A stretch of DNA of 64,000 nt from Drosophila persimilis (GCF_003286085.1 NW_020825289.1:18688001-18752000); one strand, 5' to 3'. Counted from the first letter of the stretch, positions 1-13,500 are shown. The notes: a model not told the origin generated them from the sequence alone. Translations and numbers: made by a program.

Positions 1-3000
1 CAGTCCCAAGACCACAGGGGCATTATGCTATACAAATTGGATGAGCGTCTGGCAAGAGCAGTGACAGACAGACTGTCAAATTGAAGTTCCCGACTCCGTC
101 CTCAATTTCCTCAATCATCTACATCCAGCTTTCTCACATCAAAGTCCATAATCGTAATCAAGTCGACTTCGTGTGGGCTGCTGGATAATGCGCTCGACAT
201 TGAATCAATTAAAACCGAGCCACAGACTCGGCGATTAGTTATTGTAGCCCTCGTGGTTGACGTGGTTGCCGTGGTATCGATGTTCAGCGCCAAGAGCACA
301 TACATACGTACGTACATACACTGAGAAAAATCTGAGATGAATGGCGATGAATGGCAAACCCAAGCAGATTAGAGAAGAGCGGATCACCGGGATTGAGGAG
401 CTCCCATTTGTATTTCAAACTTTATTCTGTGGCAGAATTTTTCGCAGTGTAGGTGAAACGAAACACATTCTTTTTCCTCGCCACCCGCCTGTGATGTATC
501 CCACAAAAGGAGAGGCGTCTCCATCTTTGTCCGACTCACGCAATTTACTTAATTGGAAAATAAAATAAGCCAAAGCAGGGTCTGGGCCTTGGACTGAGAT
601 TGGGACTGGGATTGGAGCTGGAGCTGGAGCTGGGGGAGTCAAACCGGAAACTGTTTGGCCACTGAAACAATAGCCTCTTGAGTTGCCTTCTTTTTATGGG
701 TTGCGCGCATAATTTAATTCGGTGGATAGCCGGGCGTATGAGCGACGTACAGAAGGGGGCTAGCAGGATGGCAGACTAATGCAAAATTAATGTCAATCGC
801 CGATTACGCCCGCCTCCTGGAAATGCCAATGCCCTCTTAGTTGTGCCCTGGCCGACATTTGAACTCCGATGGAGACACGCACAAACACACACACACACAT
901 ACACACAGAAAGACCACACGAGGACGGGGAAAGCCGAGGCACAGATGAGGGCAAAGTGTCTACCGGAAGTTATCCTTTTAGCCAGATTGAAATCAGCTTG
1001 GAGTCGCTGCTTAATTGAAATGTTTGCATTTCACTTTAATTAAAGCGTTCCTCCAGCCTACGATTCCAACTGGTAAAAACCCTTTCAGGGCCAGGACACT
1101 AGCGATGGGCTCTCTCTCTCTCTCTCTCCCTCCCGTACCTTAGTTTGTCTTAGTCTCTTTCATTCATTTCGCTTATCCGCTCTTCGCACGCCTTTTTATG
1201 AAGCTCCCTGCAAAAGTTTTTAATAGTTAAATATAACAACTTGGTGGCTGCTGCTGGCAGCTTTCCTTGCCATTCCATTCATTTCCTCGCCGCCTTTGTC
1301 CTGCCTTTCCCTATTATGCAATATTTATGATGATTATTTTTAAATGCAATGACAACAAACGCAGTTTAATTACAATTTTCAAGTCATCAAATGCAGCACC
1401 AGCAACAGCCCTAGCCCCAGCCACAGACGGGGGTGGTGCTGGTGCTGGCTGAAGCGGAAGTGAAGAACAGGACAACGGGGACATCCAAGCAAAATGGCGC
1501 TAATGGCACTAGCATTTCCTTCTCGGCCCTTTGGGATCAGGGGAGCCAGGGGCTGTTCTTAAATCCAATTTCGCTTCATAATTTTATAGCTCCGCCAGCT
1601 CCTACTCCTACAACTCCAGCTTCTGATCCAGCTGCCTTGGCCAGCTCGCTGTCAGCCAGCCTGGCTCTCATCGTTGGTCATTCCCGATTTAATTGCATTG
1701 CTGACATTTAGCACCCAGCGCAGAAATCCCATTCAAAAAAAAGTAAAGAAAAACAGGACAAAATGGTAAATGAGCGGATGGAAAAAAGGACGACTGCTTC
1801 AGGGGCAGATGATTTGTCCGCCTCCTCCTTGGACCAAATAATATTTTTTAGATGGTTTTGGTAATTAAAGCCACTCTTATTGGTAGTTCTGGCCAGCTAT
1901 AGAATCCCCTGCCGCCCGACAATCGAGATTTTTGAATTGGTTTAAAGCTGGCGATTGAAAGCTGCTGCCCAAATGAACCGAATGGAGATAAACACAAGGC
2001 CTTTGACACAATTTTCCGCCCAATTTAATGGCATTCTATTCCAAATTGTTTTCCATAATAATACTAATACAAAGTGATTTAAAACGTCACTAAACTAAAT
2101 AAAACTTGGACAAAAACCAAAAGCGTTGACGCGAATATTTCACTGAATACTCAATAAACGTTAATTTGAATGAATTTAAAGATACTAAGAGGGAAAAAAA
2201 TAAATCAGAAAACAGAGGGAAAACACTCGCTAATAAGCTAAACAATATTTATAAGTAACATAATACAAAGAGCAACAACAAACAATTGCGCAGTCAAGTG
2301 ACGATAATGAAAATTAAATGCGCCACTATTAGAGGGGGCTGTGGGTGGGTCTGCGAGCTGGCAGCTTCCACTGCCGGGTGGCCATAAAGGCAGTGGAGCG
2401 TGCAGCAGAGAAGTTTTAGCACATTAGAGCCGGACGATTACGAATGGGAGTAGAGAGTATTATAGTTCCTAAGCCGGAGGTGCGAAACAAGGGGAGAGTT
2501 ACAGATAAACAGATGCAGATGCAGATATGGATGCAGTGGGATATCCGCACGGAGCCCTCGACAGCCATGCACATGATTATGCAATTGAGGGCAGTATGAA
2601 AGGAAGGATACCACTTGAGAGAGTGGCGGACATAATTCATAAAGGAGCTAGAACAAAGAGCAAGGGAGCGAGGGGCCAGGAGCCAGGAGCCCCAAAGAAA
2701 GTGGCTGGCAGATGCAGGCCAACGCCACGGACATTAGATGCAGCCACCAGGAAGGCAGGATACACATAATGACCATGTTAATGCCCAACACAAAAGTGCA
2801 CTGAAAGGAAATGAGCAAGATAAGTAACGAGCCCGAAAATTCTTCAGCTGCACCTCCCCGGCACCTCGGAAAAGTTTCCACAAAACAAACGATGCTCCGG
2901 CAGGAGGCTGAGAGGCAGTGGCACAGGCACAGGCACGGGCACGGGCTGGTCTGGATTTCTTGGTCGGTTCCTCATTAAACGCACTCAAGTTTCTTGCAAC

Positions 3001-6000
3001 ATTCTTAATTATGTTGTAAACTCCTTTGGCCACTGCAGGGAGACGTAAAACTGCCCGGCATCTGCAAAAAGAATGGGGAAAAGGAAAAGTTGGCCAACGC
3101 TGATTAGTTTTTCGAGTGCCTCAAGTGCAAGTCAGCCAGTCAAGCGTTTTCCCTCAGTCTGTCATCGAGTCAGTCGCTGGAGCTTCAACAGCACCAGGAG
3201 CAGAAGGAGCAGCACCAGCTCTAAGAAGGGAACGTGAAAACTTCTCCAAACTGCCTGGGAAAACAACAAAAACTCATTAAAAATAGCACAACTGCAGCGG
3301 AGCTTGCCCCATAAATACAGAGCAGCAACAAGATCTGGCCGGGAAGGTCAGGCCAAGTCAAGCAGGAAAATGCAAAACTGGCCAACAAATGCACAATAAT
3401 TAGACGCAAATTTTAAGCTCATTTTGGCTGCTAATGAAGGCTTCCTTTGTGGCCCAAAACTTAATGGTGAGCAACAACAAGGCGATGGTTTTAGTTGCAA
3501 AGATGCCAGCCATAAAGAGACCCACAATTAATTCTGAGAAAACTTAAAAATTCCCCTTGCGGTAATTGTAATTTCACATTCACATATATAAAATCATCAC
3601 TAGCCTTCAACTGTTGCCGAAGGGGGGTGTAAGTACCTTTAATTTATAACCTTTAAAGTTTCATTAATAACTCGGAATAGTTTAAGGAATTAACGAAAAG
3701 TATGCACAACTCTTTAATTCTTTCAAAAGTATTTGATTACGAATATTTATGAATTATTTTGAATATTTCTAAGCTAACAAAACTCAAGCCCAAGCAGGCC
3801 AACAGTTGACGGAGTCCGAGCCACAAGTATTCCACTCGAGGAGCCACAAATATTGGTCTGTTGAAAGGTATATCAATATACGAAAAAAGCAACTTAAAGT
3901 GGCCCAGGGCGGTTTTTGGTTTTCCCACTCGAATGGGAGAGGAGATTCTGCCCTTGGCCGTTGCCTTTGGGCTGTAGTTCAACTTAAACTCGTTAACTTT
4001 CATAATTAAATTGTTAAACATCAGTTGGGTTTTAATTGACAGTAGTCGCAGTCCGAGGAGTCCGGCTGAGCAGAACCACGTCCTGGCCTAAAGGCCAGCT
4101 CAGCACAAAATTTCTTAAGTGCCAATTTAGTGGCAATTTGCCTTTGTCTTAACACTTTTCGGACTGCTGCAGGGCACCCGCCTGGCAACAGCAAGGGGAT
4201 GTACTCTGTGGTACGAGTACACGACAATTTAATGTTAATTAAGCAGAACGTTGCCAATGCCGTTTTCCGCTGGCTGTGAACTCGATTGGGACTCCTCGAC
4301 TCCTGCCACTTTTCTGTTTCGACCAACGTGTGAGTGTGTGAACAAATATTTGAACAGTTGGCCTAATTGACTTTCCCAAGCAGCACAAGCAAAAAATTTT
4401 CATCCCCCGAAAGAGACAAAAAGGAGCAGCGGAATTAAATCAAATAAAATCGAATTGTTATCCAATCGAACGGGGGATAAAGACCAAAAAAAAACCCGAA
4501 AAAGAAAAAACCAATGGTTGGTGGAAGGGGTAGGGGCATGCATAAAATGCATGCAAAGGTTGCCGGTTAAAATTTGCATAAAAGCTCCCGGGGCACGTAC
4601 TCAGCTTGGGGTCCTGCGCCAGACCCCACGTGTCTGTGTGTGTGTGGGGTAGGGGCTCTGATAATGCCATTTTGAATGCACTTTATGCGCACTTTGTCTC
4701 AGGGTCTCGCTATCATTAAAAACATTCCCATTTCGCAGCTAATCCCATGATATACCGAGTGTCATTGCGATTTGCATGGATATGAAGGGATATATGCTCG
4801 TGTATGGATGTGGGAATCCTACAGCTGTGGCTGACCAACGAGGGGTAGGGTGTGGGTCTCTTCAACGGAGCCAACTATCGCTGTCATGTGTCATGCGGCC
4901 GGATTTCGCGGCAAGTGGCAGGGTGCGTGTCTGTGGTGTTGGCACTATTACTGCTGGCCAACCACAAACACCGCACAGACTACAAATACGGAGTTTACAG
5001 TGGAACTAAAGAGAGCTAAGTATGTGGTTTACGGCGGCCCCTCGCTTTGGTGGCTCTTCCTAGAAACAGTCAAGTTAATTACGTTTTGCGTGTGAATAAA
5101 ATGCTATCCTGCTGCACAAAGGGAAATACTTAATAATTACATAGAACACTGGCAGTCCCCGCTTCCGACAAGTTCATCGAACTTCATCGCAAGTGTAATC
5201 GATTTCCTGTTAGCAAGTGTTGTCCTCCGGCTGCCCGCCCACACTCCTGGTGGTGGCATTGTAATTGCCTTGTTTTGCTTACTAATTGTTTTGTGGCTAG
5301 AACGGCAAATTGACTTGGCACGGTCACGTTGCCGCCGACACTGTGGACAAGGCGGCTCCTTGCGGTCGACCACTCAGGTCCTCGGGACGGCAGACAAGTG
5401 TTATTGATGTCATTCCCGTTTTGTATTGCGTATTAATTTGATGCACGAGTGGCCACTCCGCCGCCTATTGACTGGGTGCTAATGGAGCAAACGTGTGGCT
5501 CAAGAAAAGAAATCGAGAAAATCGACAGGGCCCCCCCACCCCGCTGAGTATGTCAGGGATATAGAATAAAGTGCAAACCGAGCGACCCCAATGCTGCTGG
5601 GGGTTGGGCTGTCCAGTCGGAATGGGCTTCAAATGCGCTCCCACGGCGGCCGTGGAGGGGGCATGACCGACCCGGCACATGTTTGCAGAGGGGCGGCTGC
5701 AGTGGTCACAGATGCAAACACTCAGATATGCAACGGAAAGCACACTCACGCACACAGATAGACTTGTTGGCACTAGCACACAGATTCCCGAGCAAGTGTG
5801 TCATGGACACGGCGAGACTGTTGGAAGAGGAGGAGACGACGAGGAACACATGTTCCACCAGCAACGGCAACGACAACGACAACGACAACGACAACGATGA
5901 TGACAACGATGATGATGATGATGATGGCCAGGATGGCGATGGAGATGGCTGCCTGGGATTGCTTTTACTGTTGATGCTGTAAAAAAGACGCACACTAAAA

Positions 6001-6382
6001 TGGCGATTCGAAGGACAAACAAACATGCCCAATACACACACACACACATACAGACTCACTCATTTCGTGCTCTGCGTAATTGTGCATCAAAAACTCGGGC
6101 GCACGCATTTATGCAAGATTGCAATTATGATATAAACTACCGGTTGGCACGATAAAACACACAGATACTCGCACAGAGAGCGAGCGATGGAGAGATGGAG
6201 GCAGGGGGAGAGGTGAGCTCTTCTGAATGGATGCTCGTCCATTGTCCGAGGTCCACATTGAATGCCATGCCCCAGAGCCGCAAGCCCGTCCAGCCTCGAC
6301 CCAAAGAGCATAGTTGAGGATTTGCTTTGGCTGAAGGTCGTTAAAGATTCAAATTTCTTGAAATATTTCCCAAAGAACTCGT
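1..6382. other. non-coding stretch, no gene supported
   Basis: I see no supported gene here. The sequence is ordinary fly intergenic or intronic DNA, with short CA/GT and GA/CT runs (for example 887-906, 1112-1130 and 6037-6052) and one trinucleotide repeat at 5866-5932. Open frames reach about 100 codons but are low-complexity, overlap each other on both strands, and lack splice sites or poly(A) context that would make a gene. It could be an intron or regulatory region of a gene lying outside the window. Confidence 0.5.
5866..5932. repeat. (CAACGA)n/(GATGAT)n microsatellite
   Basis: The run begins as repeated CAACGA hexamers and passes into GATGAT repeats. It makes spurious Asn-Asp, Arg-Gln or Ser-Leu repeat reading frames on both strands, which should not be taken as proteins. 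Confidence 0.85.
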
Positions 6383-6600
6383 ACACCCAGAGAAAAAATA
6401 CCTGAGAATCGAACTTGGATTTAAAAATGTAGACCAATCCATTAATTTATGAAAATATTTGATCTGAATGTATTTCATATTTTAAATAAATATTCATTTA
6501 TTTATATATATATTATAAATTTACATATAAAACGAAGTGCTTTCGATTTTATTTGACTATTTCAATTTGGTTCTGTTTCATTTTTTCTCTGTGTGTAGTT
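6383..6600. mobile_element. short MITE-like element with terminal inverted repeats
   Basis: An AT-rich segment of about 216 bp stands out from its flanks and is bounded by an imperfect inverted repeat. The left end reads cacccagagaaaaaata (from 6384); the right end, read on the other strand, is cacacagagaaaaaatg (ending at 6598). The interior (6440-6560) is almost entirely A and T and has no coding capacity. Single copies of a similar terminal word (cactgagaaaaa or cactcagagaaaa) occur near 319 and 20384 without a visible partner. Size and structure suggest a non-autonomous DNA element; the family is not identified. Confidence 0.4.
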
Positions 6601-7925
6601 ACACAAGAAAATTATCGAGCTAAATAAATGAATAAAGGCTTCCAACATTCCTTGCCTGACAAATAATCTGTAATGTAATGTGCTTTAGGATCCCTGAAAA
6701 GAATACAAACATATGTTATATGTACATCGACTGCAGTAGAAAGTTCCATTATCGATAATCAAATGCAACCCATTCTTTACTCAAACAATTGCACCTCCAT
6801 TGCTCGACATCAAAACGTTTTCTGAACTTGAGTTGACCGCTGACCTGCACCCGCATTCGCTGGCCCCAATCCCTTGCCGGTGTCGAAGAGTGGCCGGACG
6901 GACAGTGACATCGACAGACTCCCATTTTGGCCCTGCAAAACTGTCAAAGCGTTAATTGAGTTTGACACTAATGAGCGTGCAATCGCTGCATAATTGATTT
7001 ATAAATGGCGGACCATCGTGTCACGGCCCCGCCCCCTGCTGTCATTTGCCACTTGAGTTTATGACGTTGTTGCAAATTTCGACTAATTGGGTCAGGCAAA
7101 CACAATGGATGGTTGGATGGCTCGATCTGAGCATCAGCTCTGGCAGCTCGCATAATTCGAGCAGAATTAGCATTTCGTTAAAATAGGAATTGAAGAGGAC
7201 AGACACAGCCACAGACACAGACACAGGCCACCCAACAAAATCTCTCTCGAAATGTAGGCCGAGCATCGTCGACAGCATCGACCCGTCTTGGGCTGGAGAT
7301 GGGATTCGAGAGTTGGGGACTGGGATGGGGGAGTAGCGACTAAAACCGGGGTCTGGGCCCTGCCACAAGCACTATTTTCACACAAATTGTAATTAATTTG
7401 AATTAATTATGTTCCACTTTCCACATGCAGGTTTAGCTACCAAGGCAAACAGTCCCGGCCGGGCCCCCAGACAAACATCACGTGTGGGCGGCGTGGGGGT
7501 GTGGCTTGCGGCATATTTTTTGACTCGGCCAGAGCCACAAATCTGCCGCCAAGCGGAAGGATAAAAACGGGGGAAAGGAGGGGAAGTCGTCTGTCTGCCT
7601 GGTGGCTGCTTTCGTCTTCATTTATCTTCCTTGTTTCCGCGGCTTGCTTCTGGCGAGCATTCAAGCTAATGAATGGAAGAGGCAGACAGTAAAAGAGCGA
7701 GAGAGAGAGAAAGAAAAACAGCTTAAAGGTGAAAGTAAAGTGCATTTCGGACACACACAAACACAAAGCCAAGTAGGCTCCAACTTTTTGAGGGCTTTCC
7801 AAATATGGTTTTCATTTTAGAATTCATTTAGCATTTAGACAAAATTAAATATTTGAAACATTTTATTTTGGCCCACATTAAGTTTGGCACGGGCACAGGC
7901 AAAGGCACCCCAGAGACCGCCAAAT
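6601..7925. other. non-coding stretch
   Basis: No gene supported. It contains a short (GACACA)n-type run near 7200-7226 and a purine run of GAGA type at 7693-7712. Open frames here are short and low-complexity. Confidence 0.4.
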
Positions 7926-8120
7926 ATGCACATAATAGTGATAACCCCGACGGGGAAGACCGTGAAAATTGAAGTGCCTGAGGATGAATCGGAAAAAGTC
8001 GACGGAATTTGGAAGCAGCCGATCCCTAGGACTCTGGGCAAGGCAACTGACGACGAGCTTCCTTGCACCTCGAGTCAAGCCAATCAGAATCAGAATCAGC
8101 AAAAGCCATCCCCCAATTGA
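7926..8120 (+). CDS. small ORF with ubiquitin-like N-terminus (candidate gene)
   Basis: A 64-codon ORF starts at an ATG with A at -3. Its first 28 residues follow the ubiquitin pattern: it begins MHIIVITPTGKTVKIEV, against ubiquitin MQIFVKTLTGKTITLEV, and keeps the T-G-K-T turn, the E-V pair and a following acidic stretch with a Val and Ile spaced like ubiquitin Val26/Ile30. After that the similarity stops. The rest is a Pro/Asp/Ser/Gln-rich tail with no ubiquitin core, no Lys48 region and no C-terminal Gly-Gly. AATAAA lies about 115 bp downstream (8238-8243). It is either a degenerate ubiquitin-type fragment or a short protein with a ubiquitin-like hairpin. It cannot act as a conjugating ubiquitin as it stands. 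No close neighbour gene helps to place it. The resemblance is seen in the sequence; coding status is inference. Confidence 0.4.
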   Translation: MHIIVITPTGKTVKIEVPEDESEKVDGIWKQPIPRTLGKATDDELPCTSSQANQNQNQQKPSPN

Positions 8121-11100
8121 TTCATCCAGATTCCAGGAGGGAATCGAGAGAGGGAGGAGCAGAAAAACAGCCTGGCGGCGGGCCAGCCACTTAACAAATC
8201 AAAATGTTATGTAGAAAATTGCATTGAAATTGTTTCTTAAATAAAAACTAGTATCCAAACCCCGATTGATGGAAAGTATTAGTTGCAATTAGAATAAAAT
8301 AAAAGCCGCTGTTTCTCACATTCTGAGGGAATATTTCACGGCACTTCTCATCTCTTCAGTTCTCTAGCAGTCGAAGAGTAATTGCTATAATTTGTTAAGA
8401 ATATTCCTTAAATGCCATATACAGTGTCGCAATGGGTTCCAGCAACTCATCCCTCCGTATTTCAAATAACACGGAGCAGTCAGCCAGCATGGCACGGCAC
8501 GGCACGTAAGCCGTAATCTCTAAAGCATCAAGTCAAGGACTCCACCACTTAAGACAAATGCAAACAAGCACACAACACACACACAGGCATAATCACTGGG
8601 GCCCACGTGCTAGGGAAATTAATTTGGATTCCGGCAGTGGATTTTCCAGAAGAGCAGAAAAAAGGGAAAACACCAAAATATCCCTGTAGCCGGAAGCAGG
8701 AAACTGGAAGCCGGTAGTCGAGAGCAGGAGCAACAGACAATGTACTCGTACTCTCGCAGAGGAGTGAGCCAAATGACGGTACGTTGACAGCCAAAATTTA
8801 ACGCTTAAAATGCCAAACACACAAATATTTTGACATTCAAAGCACAGATACAACACTCACACATGCATATGCATATGCACGGAGAGAAGTGAACCCATGT
8901 GTCAGTTGTGTTGTGTTTGCTCCTCTCTCTCTCTCTTCTGGCGAAGCAAATTTTCCATGAAAATTGCATGAATTGCAGATTTTCTTGACTTTCTTTTTCC
9001 ATACGCACGAAATGCGCTCCGAAATGGACTCGGAATGGGGGCCCGGACTTGATTCCGGACCCGTACTCCCTCCCGAAGTCGAGTTGCGTGTGCTGTAGTC
9101 ATTTTTATGGCCATGCACTGTAACAGCCAGAGTCAGACGGCAGCTGCCGTCTGGCACTTGGCGTCAAGTATGGGAAAAAATGCTTTACAATATAATAGAA
9201 TTTGCCAGAAATGTGACTTTAACAAGCTCCGTGAGTCCATGCTGCGACCCGCCTTCTCTCCAAGCGATACAGCACGACAGAATGACTTAATATACTGCAA
9301 CGCTGATATGTGGACAATGCTACGTAGCGTGATATGCCAGGAATGCGGAGGAGGGGGAGAAGAAAGAGCAGTGGCCGCAGCACACAGCTCAATTAAATTG
9401 CAAGTCGCACACACATGGCGTATGATTAATATTGTTTTATTCAAATTAGTCGCCACCCGAAAGTATGCAACAAAAAATGCCCCGAACACTTGTGGCATGT
9501 CGAGTGCAGTGTGCATTTTCACACAATTTGGAATGCAGCCAAAGAAGATGCAATTAAAATGAGTATTTTCCATTCCATCTAAATTGTGGGCCTCGCAGAT
9601 CCATAGAGTTGAAAATAAATTGATTTTCCTAGGCATTCCAAGGAAAATGGAGAAGAGAAGCGATGGCCAATTGCAACACAAGCTGCCCTATCTAGCCCAT
9701 CTGTAAACTAATCCAATTGGGAAAGTGGCTAAGGTTGCACAGGACTGCGAGTAGATTTAATTAAGGCTGAATGGATGCTCGCTCGGTTAGTTGCAGGAGT
9801 TTTAATCAAGTAAACACGATCCAGGTGCCGGGGCAGGCCAGTGGCTGGCCACGGATAATCATCAAATCCAATCAAATCCAACACACTTCACGCTCGGAAT
9901 GGCACCCGGAAGAGGCATTTGAAAGAAGGCTTCACCTCCTCAGATTGAGTTGGGATTTAATTGATGAATTTTGCATCTTTCTGAACTGCATAAATCAAAT
10001 GCCGAGGGCTGACAACGTGCCAGAATGCCAGGATGCCGTGTTGCCAAGCTGCCAATCTGCCAACCTGCCAGCCTGCCACGTGCCATATGCCGCAAACACT
10101 GACCCACAACAGCAATAGCAACATTAACCCGGCTCATTGTCCTTTGTCCTCTCAGCTTGTGCGACATTTGTTGTCTCTTGTTTTTAATGTCCAACAGCCA
10201 ACAGCCAAATGCCATAAAATTTAATGCCTGGCAAAGACCGCCTTCCTGCCTTTCAGCCAGAGACAATTGCGTGCCGCGAAGCATTTTGGTTACGGCCTGG
10301 ATTTGACTCTTAGCCAAGACCCTTCCTCTTCGCTTCCTAGTTCCGCTTACCTCTGGGCCCAGAACATTTGTGTGTTGTCATTGCGATTTGCTTAGACAAG
10401 ATTTATGCCCCGCTAGCGCTTGATAAATGACTGGGAAAATTTGTAAGTGGCTTTTACTTTTTGTCAACTCGAATCCGAACTGCTCTTGGGCCATAAATTT
10501 ACAGTTCGTTGCTCTCTCTTCTCTCTGTTTCCAGTGTGGCTCATTAAAATAGTAAATTAGTACAGAAAATTACAAAATTGGGGATCTTTGGTGTAATTGC
10601 TGTTATTTGGCATGGAATTAAGCCCGGGCCAGACAATAAAAAATGAACTCGAGTGCGTAACCACCTTGAGAACCTTGAACCTTTGGAACCAGCTAATTTG
10701 ACAAACTTCCTCCTGCAAAATTTGACGCGATCGCATATCAAAAATCAAACCAATTCATTCATTTTAAAGGCAATCAATCGAGTATGCACCCACACAGTAT
10801 TTTATTGATTGAGTTTACAACACATTTTATATTGAAACATTGCCGCTAAGCCTTTCAGCCGAACAATTACCGGTGGGCGAATAAATAAGCCACAGAAACA
10901 CAGTCGAAAGCAGATAGGCGAGAGGAAAATCATCCATAAACAGAAGGATGAAACACAGCAATATCATTTCTCCCTGTGGGTGCCATTAAAAATTAATTAC
11001 ATTTTAAATGTGACAAATACATATGTGTTTTCACAGGATGACAGGCATGGAGGGAGTCTCCTCTGCTATCACTGCAGATAAGTGAAAAGCAAAAATTCAT

Positions 11101-13430
11101 TTATGCACGAATCCGATTTGAGCGCACATTTGCTATTAAATTGTGAAGCACCTTTGGGACTGGCATTTTTAATTGAATTGTTTGCAGCACCCGACCCCTG
11201 CTGCTCACCGGCGGTATTTCGGGGCTTTGTTGCGGTCAATTCTGTGTGGGTTAACGTTAGCCCCAGTAAAACCAAAATTTGCTGCCACTCTGAGTACATT
11301 ACGGCCCCCCCGCTACTTTCTCGCACGCTCGCTGTCTCCTCTGAGCCGCAGTTGGCAAACGAACCGCAAACGGCTGCAGCCAAGTGTCGAAAATTTGCAT
11401 CCAATTAAAATGTTTGCTCTGCCACACATATCTACATGAATGTAGTATGTGGACTCACAGCCACAACGCTTTTACTTTCACAGCCAACATTTTGGATGGG
11501 GCTGCCAGCTTTGCTACACTTTTAGACGCAAATTGCATCTAACTAAGTCCACCATTCGCCGTATCACAATAATAAATGAATAATAATAAATATTCTGTCT
11601 CCGAAAGGGCAGAAAAACAATTGTACAATTTTTTATTGTTACCAATTTCGAATTCATTCGCTTCTTTTCGTAGAATTGGGCTGATAAACAGTACCTATAC
11701 CATGTTTTTAGTTTTTCTGAGAATCTGATGTTTGATCAGCCCCTCTAAGGCGCTAGCAGCACCTGAATGATAAGCAATTGGTGCAGATTACACAAAAAGA
11801 GAGCAGAGTTAAGCATCGTCAAAGGCAAAACAAGCAAAGCGAAATTAAAGTCAATAGGCGGCGAATTAAAGCATGCACCGGTTCGAGGCGAAAAAAAAGA
11901 GAGACTGAGAGAGCCAATTTGGGCTTTTGTGATAGTGCAAGAGCAGTACGACCAGGCGAATTTCATCGAAGTGCAATCCGGAATGAGAACGAATTGATGG
12001 GAGCAGCGAAATTGCCGAGAGCAAGTCTAAGTTGCGGCGAAAATGCAAGGCAGAAAGTGAGAGTAATTGTGAGAGCATGCCTAGGCCTAAGCTCGGCGCG
12101 AGTGCAAGACAGAATGAGGGCAAAGCAGATGAGAGAAATTGCAAAGCACGTGCGCATGAGCAGCCGCAGAGAAGCGATTGAGACAGAGGGCAAGGAACGG
12201 CATGTCAACAGCGTAAAGTGTTTTTTGGCATCGAACAGCAAGGCGCATAACTTACGAAACTTAAAACAAGGGAAAGCCCAGCCAAAGCAATTAATAAAAC
12301 TTCTCAAACAAGCCAAACAAGAGCTTGAAACATCTATAAACAATCTGTTATGTCATTGCCTTCTTTGTCCGCAGGCACGTCTACGTCTACAGGCAGGGCC
12401 ACCTACATAAGTGCGACGCGCAGGCACTACCATAACGATTATACATATTGTAATTTTTCACCTACCTTGTCTTATGTCAAGTCCAAGCGCCGGTTCCCCC
12501 CAAATACCCAAAAAACACCTTTTACACGTTTCTGTGTTTTTGTTTTTTTTGGCAGTTTTGTTTTGCTGCTTTCTTTGTTTTTGGTCCCGTCTACGAGTGC
12601 GAGTCGGAGTACAGACGCCGCTGGGCCTGAGAGCCTACCTCAGTGAGCTTTTGACATTCGCGGTGAGCGGTTCGCTGGAGTACTTTATCGTTTTGCGGAA
12701 CTAAATCAATTGTTTACGCTCCAAGCGTGCTATAAAGAAAAAACAAGAAATTAAATAGAATACACGAATACATTTATTGCAATAGCACACAAGTGTATCT
12801 GAAAATGAGAACTGCCCATAAAACGCTGCGGTCACAGTCCTGAGCAACGAGATAGAGTGATCGGCAGAAAGTGAAAAAAAATAACAATGTAATAACAACA
12901 ACTAGAATTAAGCTTAACAAAGTTCCCATGTGCTGACGACACTGTAATCCCACAGATAAACAAAACGTAAAACAGATCGCGTGCGCAAAGCCTAAACATA
13001 ATTTATGATCGGGCTACAATCATATTTAATGGATATTTTGTACAGCCACAGCTGGCTAATCGTCCATAGTATTCATAGTTTTGCATCTATGGAGATAGAT
13101 GAGAGAATATATTAAAGCACCAGCTTATCTAATTAATTGTCAAAATAACAGGTGAAATCGGCACCTGTACTGTTCGCAACGAGCAGCGAGACTGATGGAA
13201 CTTATACTCTTGATATCTTTATGCATGCCGTAAAAGGTTTGGAAGTATAATTAGACGGTTCTTTGTCTGCAAGATAACACCGAAAGCAAGGAAAGGAAAC
13301 TTTCATCTTCTGTCGAATAACTAGCCTGAAATATTTTATCATCTGTGACATGTTTTTGAGCAATAAAAAGACTGCACTAGAACAAAGGAAACTGCAAGCG
13401 GGCTCCGGGTGCAATTAAATAATTGACTCT
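8121..13430. other. non-coding stretch with purine-rich block
   Basis: No recognisable gene. The block at about 11770-12350 is strongly purine-rich on the + strand and poor in T, so it holds long open frames (one of 210 codons) with highly biased Lys/Arg/Glu/Ala composition; this looks like a 5'UTR-type or simple-sequence effect and not a protein. Pyrimidine runs ending in AG near 12373 (tttgtccgcag) could be a splice acceptor, so a 5' non-coding exon of an unseen gene is possible. An 8-bp tandem array sits at 10024-10092. Confidence 0.4.
10024..10092 (+). repeat. 8-bp tandem array of TGCCA words
   Basis: About eight TGCC(A) words follow one another, the central ones spaced exactly 8 bp apart (TGCCAagc, TGCCAatc, TGCCAacc, TGCCAgcc). 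The core pentamer is kept while the three spacer bases vary. It may be a decayed minisatellite or a cluster of binding sites. Confidence 0.6.
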
Positions 13431-13436
13431 TGCCAA

Positions 13437-13442
13437 TATAAA
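13437..13442 (+). promoter_or_regulatory. TATA box of the 13501 ORF (candidate)
   Basis: TATAAA lies 64 bp upstream of the ATG at 13501. A start site about 30 bp further would leave a 5'UTR of roughly 30-35 bases. This is inference from spacing only. Confidence 0.35.
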
Positions 13443-13500
13443 ATAATCAAAACTCATTTAGCACGCCTGGCGCTGGCAGCCAGGCTTTATAGCACCTCCA

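Noticed and set aside
9107-9681. Overlapping 151- and 182-codon frames on opposite strands
   Set aside because: Both contain many rare residues in random order, no domain, no splice or poly(A) context; mutual shadows.
11778-12410. 210-codon plus-strand frame
   Set aside because: It results from T-poor, purine-rich sequence; composition is extreme (Lys/Arg/Gln/Ala), no motif, and other frames are open as well. More likely untranslated exon or simple sequence.
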